Shown here piece after piece: positions 5,188 to 10,298 of a DNA stretch of 10,298 nt. The translations under genes and the position numbers were made by a program. The first letter of the stretch is position 1. Each line of letters begins with the position of its first letter. This DNA is from Deltaproteobacteria bacterium. GTDB taxonomy: Bacteria > Bdellovibrionota_C > UBA2361 > JAAYZI01. Under the pieces are notes generated by a model that was not told the origin of the DNA, ran no database searches, and saw nothing but the letters and a program-made list of their open reading frames with translations. Location of the stretch: contig JAAYZI010000303.1 in the NCBI GenBank assembly GCA_012514925.1, forward strand, positions 1 through 10,298, read 5' to 3'.

Positions 5188-7872
5188 TTACGACCTCTTA
5201 AGGTAACGCTCTTTAAGCTCGCTTACAAAACTCATCGCCTGCAACGGCGTAATAGAGTTAAGATCAAGCGCCGAAATCTCCTCACGTAGTTCCTTTAACT
5301 CAGCGTAATCTTCAGGCTCCTTCGTCTCTCGTTGATACGGCGCAATCTGCTGAAACAACGACAGCTGGCCACTAACAGGGCCGCCGGTCGATACCTCGGA
5401 CTGTTCTAATTCTTCCAACACCTCACGCGCTCGCATGGTCAACTCTACAGGTAGCCCAGCCAACTTAGCGACTTCCAGTCCATAGGATTTATTAGCGGGA
5501 CCCTGGCAAATCTGGTGTGTAAAAACGATATCCTGCCCATCATCCAACACTCCCACCGAAAGATTCGCAACCTGCGGGGTGACGTGTGAGAGCGCAGTTA
5601 ACTCATGAAAATGGGTGGCAAACAAGGTGCGGCACTTTAATTTGAAAACGATCCACTCAATAATCGCACGCGCTATCGCCAGGCCATCACTGGTAGCGGT
5701 GCCCCTACCGACTTCATCCACCAACACCAGCGATCTCTCGGTAGCCGTACTAACAATATGGGAGGCCTCACGCATTTCCACCATAAAGGTGGAATCCCCC
5801 TCCAGTAAATCATCCGAAGCTCCAATCCTCGCGAAAATACGATCTACCAAACCGATACAAGCTTCTGACGCCGGCACATACGAACCAACCTGTGCCATAA
5901 TTACGATCAATCCAGTCTGTCTAAGATAGGTGGACTTTCCTCCCATGTTGGGACCAGTTACGATCAAACAGCGCGGCCCAGCCTCATCAATCTGCACGGA
6001 ATTAGGCACAAATGCGCTTTTAAGCGCAGCCCCCACAACCGGATGCTTGGCATCTTTAATACTAAGTTCGCATGAAGTGCTAAGACGTGGAGCGCAATAT
6101 CCCTCGCACTCAGCCAAAAGGGCAAAAGAGAACAAAACATCCAATTGAGAGAGGCCTGTCGCGGTGCGCCGGAACTCAGGGGTGAAAGCACAGATTTTCT
6201 GTTTTAGATCCTCGTACAGTTCCTGTTCGAGGCGATCCTGTCCGCTCTTTGCGCTATTAATCTCTTGCTCCAGGCGCTTTAACTCTTCGGTGACAAAGCG
6301 CTCTGCCCCGCTCATACTCTGCTTTCTGACGTAATGCTCAGGGACTCGGGCCAAATTAGCTTTGGTAACCTCGATAAAAAATCCCTGGACATTATTGTGC
6401 CGGATCTTTAGCGAAGCGATACCACTACGCTCGCGCTCCTGCTTCTCAAGATCCACCAGCCACGACTTGCCCTGCGCTCCGACCTGGCGTAAGCGATCCA
6501 GCTCTTGGCTGTAACCATCCCGAAAAATCCCTCCCTCTTTAGCGTGCGGCGGAGGGCTATCTGCAAGAGCCCTTTCCAAGAGATCTTTCGCGCTCGCATC
6601 CACCTCCAAAGACAAATTTATCTCATGCAGCAGCTCAGAAGAATTGAGGCAACCCGGAGCAAAATTCCGTTCCAACTCCAGGCGCAATTCAGGCAGCTTT
6701 TGTAAACCATCCCGCAGCGCGCCAAGCTCGCGCGGAGTTACCGCACGCAATTCAATCCGGGCAGCTATGCGCTCAAAATCAGTGATATAGCGCAACATTG
6801 CCTGGCAGTCCTCACGAGTCTCTGACCGCGCTATTAGCGCGCCCACTGCCGCTAAACGCCTATTAATCTCCGCCAAATTGTTGAGGGGGTTAAGCAACCA
6901 ACGTCTTAGCAACCTGGCTCCGCCAGCCGTAACTGTGCGGTTCATCAGGCCTAGTAAGCTGCCAGCCGAACTGCCGTCCCTGACATTTCGCACCAACTCT
7001 AAAGCGCTGCGCGTGGCGGCATCAATACGCACAGCCCCCTCGCGTCCGGCCAACACGATCTCACTAAAGGGTAGCTGCTGATCTACGGTAATCTCGTCCA
7101 CATAATGCAGCAGCAACCTCACCGCGTGTTTGGCTGCTGCATGTAGCGGAGCGTAACCCGGTATAGAGGCAAGGTTACGCTCCCTCCCGCCACTCCCGCC
7201 GGAGATCTCCTGTGCGCGCCATTTCAGCGCCGCCCCGGGAAGAGCCTTCTCTACAGTGCGCACCCATCCCACACGCCGATCAATGGATTGTCCGTAAGGA
7301 GCGCGTGGTAACAGCAATTCCAATGGAGCAACGCGAGTTAATTCGAAACAAAGCTCTTTTAGAGAGAGCGCATCCCGCACATACACCCGCCCGCTTTGAA
7401 TCTCGGAGTAAGCCAACGCAAATTCAATTGAGCTTCCAGCTTCAGACGGTTGGGCATGGTGCACATAAAGCGCTGCAACAGCCTCATCCGCAGACGCATC
7501 TTCAGAGTGGCTAAGAACCTTTATTCCGGGCGTGATAATGCGTTCAAGTTTACGTTCAACCATGCCACGGCCGCTGACCTCGCCCACTTGGCTCACTAAC
7601 GCCACAGAGAAACCGGCGCTTACCAACCTTTCTACATAGTTATCAACGACCGCCATCGGCACACCCGCCATCGGCACCGGGTCGGCACTATTTTTATCGC
7701 GACTTGTAAGGGTCAGGTTCAGAACTTTAGACACCGTAACGGCGTCTTCAAAGAACGTTTCGTAAAAATCCCCTACCTGGAAAAGCAGCACGCATTCAGG
7801 ATGCTGCTGCTTGAACTCCAGGTACTGACGCAGCATCGGAGGATGATTTTCAATCTGCAGCGCAACATTCAT
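5188..7872 (-). CDS. mutS: DNA mismatch repair protein MutS
   Basis: MutS is a dimeric ATPase clamp that finds base mismatches and small loops after replication and recruits MutL. At 894 residues it is slightly longer than the E. coli protein (853). Visible in order: the mismatch-wedge motif GDFYETFFEDA (34-44, Phe36 and Glu38 of the F-x-E motif), the connector, lever and clamp regions (clamp about 480-560), Walker A GPNMGGKST (640-648), the STFMVEM signature (694-700), Walker B LVLVDEVGRG (715-724), the FATHFHEL histidine switch (751-758), and the helix-turn-helix dimer region CQGPANKSYGLEVAKLAG (789-806). QLSLF at 836-840 is a canonical beta-clamp-binding pentapeptide, corresponding to QMSLL in E. 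coli MutS. The ATG at 7872 has GGA six bases upstream. It lies 57 bp after rpsA and 5 bp before the amidase, so it is probably co-transcribed with both. No mutL is in the window. Confidence 0.98.
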   Translation of the reverse strand: MNVALQIENHPPMLRQYLEFKQQHPECVLLFQVGDFYETFFEDAVTVSKVLNLTLTSRDKNSADPVPMAGVPMAVVDNYVERLVSAGFSVALVSQVGEVSGRGMVERKLERIITPGIKVLSHSEDASADEAVAALYVHHAQPSEAGSSIEFALAYSEIQSGRVYVRDALSLKELCFELTRVAPLELLLPRAPYGQSIDRRVGWVRTVEKALPGAALKWRAQEISGGSGGRERNLASIPGYAPLHAAAKHAVRLLLHYVDEITVDQQLPFSEIVLAGREGAVRIDAATRSALELVRNVRDGSSAGSLLGLMNRTVTAGGARLLRRWLLNPLNNLAEINRRLAAVGALIARSETREDCQAMLRYITDFERIAARIELRAVTPRELGALRDGLQKLPELRLELERNFAPGCLNSSELLHEINLSLEVDASAKDLLERALADSPPPHAKEGGIFRDGYSQELDRLRQVGAQGKSWLVDLEKQERERSGIASLKIRHNNVQGFFIEVTKANLARVPEHYVRKQSMSGAERFVTEELKRLEQEINSAKSGQDRLEQELYEDLKQKICAFTPEFRRTATGLSQLDVLFSFALLAECEGYCAPRLSTSCELSIKDAKHPVVGAALKSAFVPNSVQIDEAGPRCLIVTGPNMGGKSTYLRQTGLIVIMAQVGSYVPASEACIGLVDRIFARIGASDDLLEGDSTFMVEMREASHIVSTATERSLVLVDEVGRGTATSDGLAIARAIIEWIVFKLKCRTLFATHFHELTALSHVTPQVANLSVGVLDDGQDIVFTHQICQGPANKSYGLEVAKLAGLPVELTMRAREVLEELEQSEVSTGGPVSGQLSLFQQIAPYQRETKEPEDYAELKELREEISALDLNSITPLQAMSFVSELKERYLKRS

Positions 7873-7929
7873 CTAAATCCACAGAAGAAAGGACAAGCAC
7901 TCAAAGCCCGGCTCAAGCACCGGAAACTA

Positions 7930-9663
7930 CTATTTGTTGCTGGAATCAATCTTCTCGCGAAGAAGATCGCCGAATGTAAATGGGGCGACTCGCTCCTCGG
8001 TGAATTCCGCCAAATTATCCTTCTCTTCACGTTGCTTAATCGACTTAAGGCTCAAACTAATGCGCCGCTCCTCACGGTCTACATTCGTCACTTCGGGCTC
8101 AACCGGATCCCCAACCTTATAAACTTCATTGACATTCTGTTCACGATTCAAGCCTAACTGAGAATTGTGGATCAATCCCTCGATTCCCTCTTCAACTTCA
8201 ACAAAAACACCAAAGTCCGCGATTGAAGTGATATGGCCTTTTACCTTAGAACCGACTGGATAGCGCTGCACAATCGTATCCCAAGGATCCGAATCCAACT
8301 GCTTGATGCCCAAGCTTAAGCGCTCGTTCTCGATATCAATGTCGAGCACCAGAGCCTCCACATCATCGCCTTTCTTGAACATTTCCTGAATCTCTCTGGG
8401 ATCTTTGATCTTCTTGGTCCAAGAGAAATCCGAAACATGCACCAAACCATCGATGCCCTCCTCGACCCCGACAAAAATACCAAAATCCACGGTCGAACGG
8501 ACTTTTCCACTTACACGCGAACCAATCGGGTGACGCTCATGCAAGGTCTCCCAAGGGTTAGGCATGAGCTGCTTCAAGCCGAGGTTCAAGCGTTGCTGCT
8601 CACCGTCAACTCCAAGCACGACTGCCTCCACCTCCTGGCCTTCTGACATAACCTTGGATGGATTTCTGACTTTCTTTGTCCAGCTCATGTCGGAGACATG
8701 CACCAAACCCTCAACTCCCTCCTCCAGCTCAACAAAAGCGCCATAGTCCGTAAGGCTCACGACTTTACCTGTTACGCGACCACCCACAGGATAGCGCTCG
8801 TGCACTGTCTGCCACGGGTCATCCTTAAGCTGTTTCATGCCCAAACTGACCCGCTCTTTTTCTTTATCGTACTTAAGCACCACCACCGGCACAGTCTCGC
8901 CTACGGAGAGCTTGTCAGCGGGATGGTTGATACGACCCCACGATATATCAGTAATGTGCAACAATCCGTCTATACCACCTAAATCAATAAAGGCGCCGTA
9001 ATCGGTAATGTTCTTAACGGTACCTTCCATGACCACGCCTTCAGTGATAACACGCAGCGTTTCAGCCCGCAGATTGTCGCGCTCACTCATCAGCACAGCA
9101 CGCCGCGACAAAACGATGTTACCTTTATCCTTGGTGACCTTTAGGACTTTGAAGGTGTGGACTTCGCCTAAAAACTTATCAAGATTGCGATGAGGCCGGA
9201 TGTCTATTTGAGACCCAGGCAAGAAAGCCGGAATTCCGATATCGACCTGCAGCCCACCTTTTACTTTCTGTATAATCTTACCTTCTATAACCTTATCGTT
9301 CTGAAAGGCCTCCTCAACACTCTCCCAAACACGCTTCTGATAGGCTTTCTCTCGCGAAAGCACCACCTGATCTGCTTCGCTATCGAGCGCGATAATAAAG
9401 ACCTCCACCTCATCCCCAACTTTGCAGGTGAGCTTACCATCACTATCTTGGAACTGGTGGAGCGGAACTACTCCGAAAGATTTGAAGTTGATGTCAACCA
9501 GAACCACCTCTCGGTTCATAGAGACGATCTTACCCTTAATGATATTTCCTACCTTAAGGGTCTCCATCAATCCGGAACTTATATACTTCTCGAACTCAGC
9601 AGCAAACGAACCCGCCTGGCTGGCTGGGTTCTTCTCGGATACATCAGAACTGTTAATTGTCAT
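7930..9663 (-). CDS. rpsA: 30S ribosomal protein S1
   Basis: S1 binds single-stranded, A/U-rich mRNA leaders and helps the 30S subunit start translation, especially on mRNAs with weak Shine-Dalgarno sequences. The 577-residue protein has six S1 (OB-fold) repeats at about 38-105, 122-188, 206-277, 293-364, 380-452 and 467-541. The last four are the most alike, each with a DYGAFV/DFGIFV-type strand and a GL(V/L/I)H turn: DYGAFIDLGGIDGLLH, DYGAFVELEEGVEGLVH, DFGIFVGVEEGIDGLVH, DFGVFVEVEEGIEGLIH. The first two are divergent, as in other S1 proteins where they anchor to the ribosome. A short charged tail follows (542-577). The ATG at 9663 has AAAAGG upstream, but 12 bases separate the last G from the start. 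The gene follows cmk, a widely conserved pairing. In E. coli S1 represses its own translation; the same is possible here. Confidence 0.98.
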   Translation of the reverse strand: MTINSSDVSEKNPASQAGSFAAEFEKYISSGLMETLKVGNIIKGKIVSMNREVVLVDINFKSFGVVPLHQFQDSDGKLTCKVGDEVEVFIIALDSEADQVVLSREKAYQKRVWESVEEAFQNDKVIEGKIIQKVKGGLQVDIGIPAFLPGSQIDIRPHRNLDKFLGEVHTFKVLKVTKDKGNIVLSRRAVLMSERDNLRAETLRVITEGVVMEGTVKNITDYGAFIDLGGIDGLLHITDISWGRINHPADKLSVGETVPVVVLKYDKEKERVSLGMKQLKDDPWQTVHERYPVGGRVTGKVVSLTDYGAFVELEEGVEGLVHVSDMSWTKKVRNPSKVMSEGQEVEAVVLGVDGEQQRLNLGLKQLMPNPWETLHERHPIGSRVSGKVRSTVDFGIFVGVEEGIDGLVHVSDFSWTKKIKDPREIQEMFKKGDDVEALVLDIDIENERLSLGIKQLDSDPWDTIVQRYPVGSKVKGHITSIADFGVFVEVEEGIEGLIHNSQLGLNREQNVNEVYKVGDPVEPEVTNVDREERRISLSLKSIKQREEKDNLAEFTEERVAPFTFGDLLREKIDSSNK

Positions 9664-9771
9664 CTAAAAAAATTTCCTTTTATTTGGTACTCAGACAGGG
9701 GAAATAAAAATAAAGATCCCAGCTTTTCGATGAAAACTGAAAACTCCAGAGGATTAGCTTCAACACCGAAC
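9664..9771 (-). promoter_or_regulatory. A/T-rich rpsA leader with a distant Shine-Dalgarno sequence
   Basis: This 108-bp gap between cmk and rpsA is strongly A/T rich close to rpsA. The last part reads, on the minus strand, AAAAGG, then AAATTTTTTTAG, then ATG, so the Shine-Dalgarno core is 12 bases from the start instead of the usual 5-9. A weak TTTTC-ATC-GAAAA inverted repeat lies further upstream (about 9726-9738), too A/T rich to be a convincing terminator. I find no clear -35/-10 pair. U-rich leader RNA is what S1 itself binds, so feedback control is a reasonable inference but is not shown. Confidence 0.35.
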
Positions 9772-10298
9772 CTACCTCTTCACCAACCCCCTGCTGGCGG
9801 CAGAATCATACATATTTTGGAGAAGTTGCGTCAATGTTTGGCGGGAATTGTCGATAATAATAGCGTCAGAGGCGGGTAAGGTAGGGGCGACACTGCGCTC
9901 CTGATCGCGTCGATCCCTCTCAACCACTTCAATTTCCATCTCTTTTTTTAGTGAGTTAAGCCGTTCCGCATCAAAATCAGCGTGGTTTGGATAAAGCTGG
10001 GCCATGCGCCTCATCACCCGCACCTCTACATCCGCTTTTATGAAAAATTTAAGCTCCGCATCCGGAAAAATCACAGTACCCTGATCTCTTCCCTCCGCTA
10101 CCAGCCCATGTTCGCTAAACGCTTCGCGTTGGGCCGTGATCAAGGCGGCCCGAACCTCCCCCAAACTGGCGGCCAGCGATGCAGCTTCAGATATCTCCGG
10201 TTTATGTAGCACCGGACCGGGATCGCTGCCATCAACTAAAATGCAGCTGCTGCCGTCCTCTCCCAAGCGCAGCTCCAGCGTGTGTGCATTAATCAAAC
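9772..10298 (-). CDS. cmk: Cytidylate kinase, partial, 5' end beyond window
   Basis: The gene runs off the right edge. About the last 175 codons are present and the N-terminal P-loop is outside. The enzyme transfers phosphate from ATP to CMP or dCMP in pyrimidine nucleotide supply. The visible part matches the family: PEISEAASLAASLGEVRAAL (CMP-binding insert region), LVAEGRDQGTVIFPDAELKF (the family's DGRD(M/I)GTVVFP motif, with Gln in the variable position), and ERDRRDQERSVAPTLPASDA (the lid region with its Arg cluster and the APL.PA.DA pattern). It ends ...RGLVKR with a TAG at 9774-9772. The TTG at 10296 is an internal Leu codon, not a start. It is followed by rpsA after 108 bp, the conserved cmk-rpsA order. 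Confidence 0.97.
   Translation of the reverse strand, partial: LINAHTLELRLGEDGSSCILVDGSDPGPVLHKPEISEAASLAASLGEVRAALITAQREAFSEHGLVAEGRDQGTVIFPDAELKFFIKADVEVRVMRRMAQLYPNHADFDAERLNSLKKEMEIEVVERDRRDQERSVAPTLPASDAIIIDNSRQTLTQLLQNMYDSAASRGLVKR

Noticed and set aside
5615..6148. Plus-strand open frames opposite the mutS ATPase region
   Set aside because: They are antisense shadows of a well-conserved coding sequence with no motifs of their own.
7908..7923. CCGG-TGCTTGAG-CCGG inverted repeat after the rpsA stop as a terminator
   Set aside because: The stem is only 4 bp and is not followed by a T run, so it is not supported as a rho-independent terminator.
9190..9879. 229-codon open frame on the plus strand
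   Set aside because: It lies antisense to rpsA and cmk, which are certain genes, spans the gap between them, and its translation shows no recognisable domain.

Overview
The window is a stretch of bacterial chromosome of roughly balanced GC content. Every supported gene lies on the minus strand, so transcription runs from high to low coordinates. The genes, in order of transcription, are: cmk (partial, cut by the right edge), rpsA, mutS, an AmiC-type peptidoglycan amidase that looks like a lipoprotein, a CCA/poly(A)-family tRNA nucleotidyltransferase, a degenerate arginyl-tRNA-synthetase-like protein, a membrane-anchored SPOR-domain protein, and a PP2C-type phosphatase (partial, cut by the left edge). 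The predicted outer-membrane lipoprotein amidase and the SPOR protein indicate a Gram-negative (diderm) cell. The gene set and the argS-then-SPOR order recall Proteobacteria, especially deltaproteobacteria in the broad sense. That placement is inference, and I cannot name a genus.

Right part (about 5.2-10.3 kb): cmk (CMP/dCMP phosphorylation) is followed after 108 bp by rpsA (six-domain ribosomal protein S1). After 57 bp comes a full-length mutS with mismatch-recognition, ATPase and clamp-binding motifs. This is a core nucleotide-supply, translation and repair block.

Middle (about 0.85-5.2 kb): amidase, tRNA nucleotidyltransferase, ArgRS-like gene and SPOR gene are packed with gaps of 5, 2, about 26-50 and about 6 bp, and very probably share a transcript with mutS. 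The block mixes tRNA processing with septal peptidoglycan functions. The ArgRS-like gene is the most unusual item. It keeps the N-terminal tRNA-binding domain and the C-terminal DALR-like helical domain of ArgRS in the right order. It has lost the HxGH and KMSK signatures and about 120 residues of catalytic core, yet its reading frame is intact. It sits where a normal argS would be expected, next to the SPOR gene.

Left part (1-852): a 270-bp intergenic region separates the SPOR gene from the phosphatase. It contains two similar small inverted repeats 34 bp apart just upstream of the phosphatase start, and an orphan consensus Shine-Dalgarno sequence. The phosphatase is probably a separate transcription unit. 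No mobile element, CRISPR array, tRNA or rRNA gene was seen.
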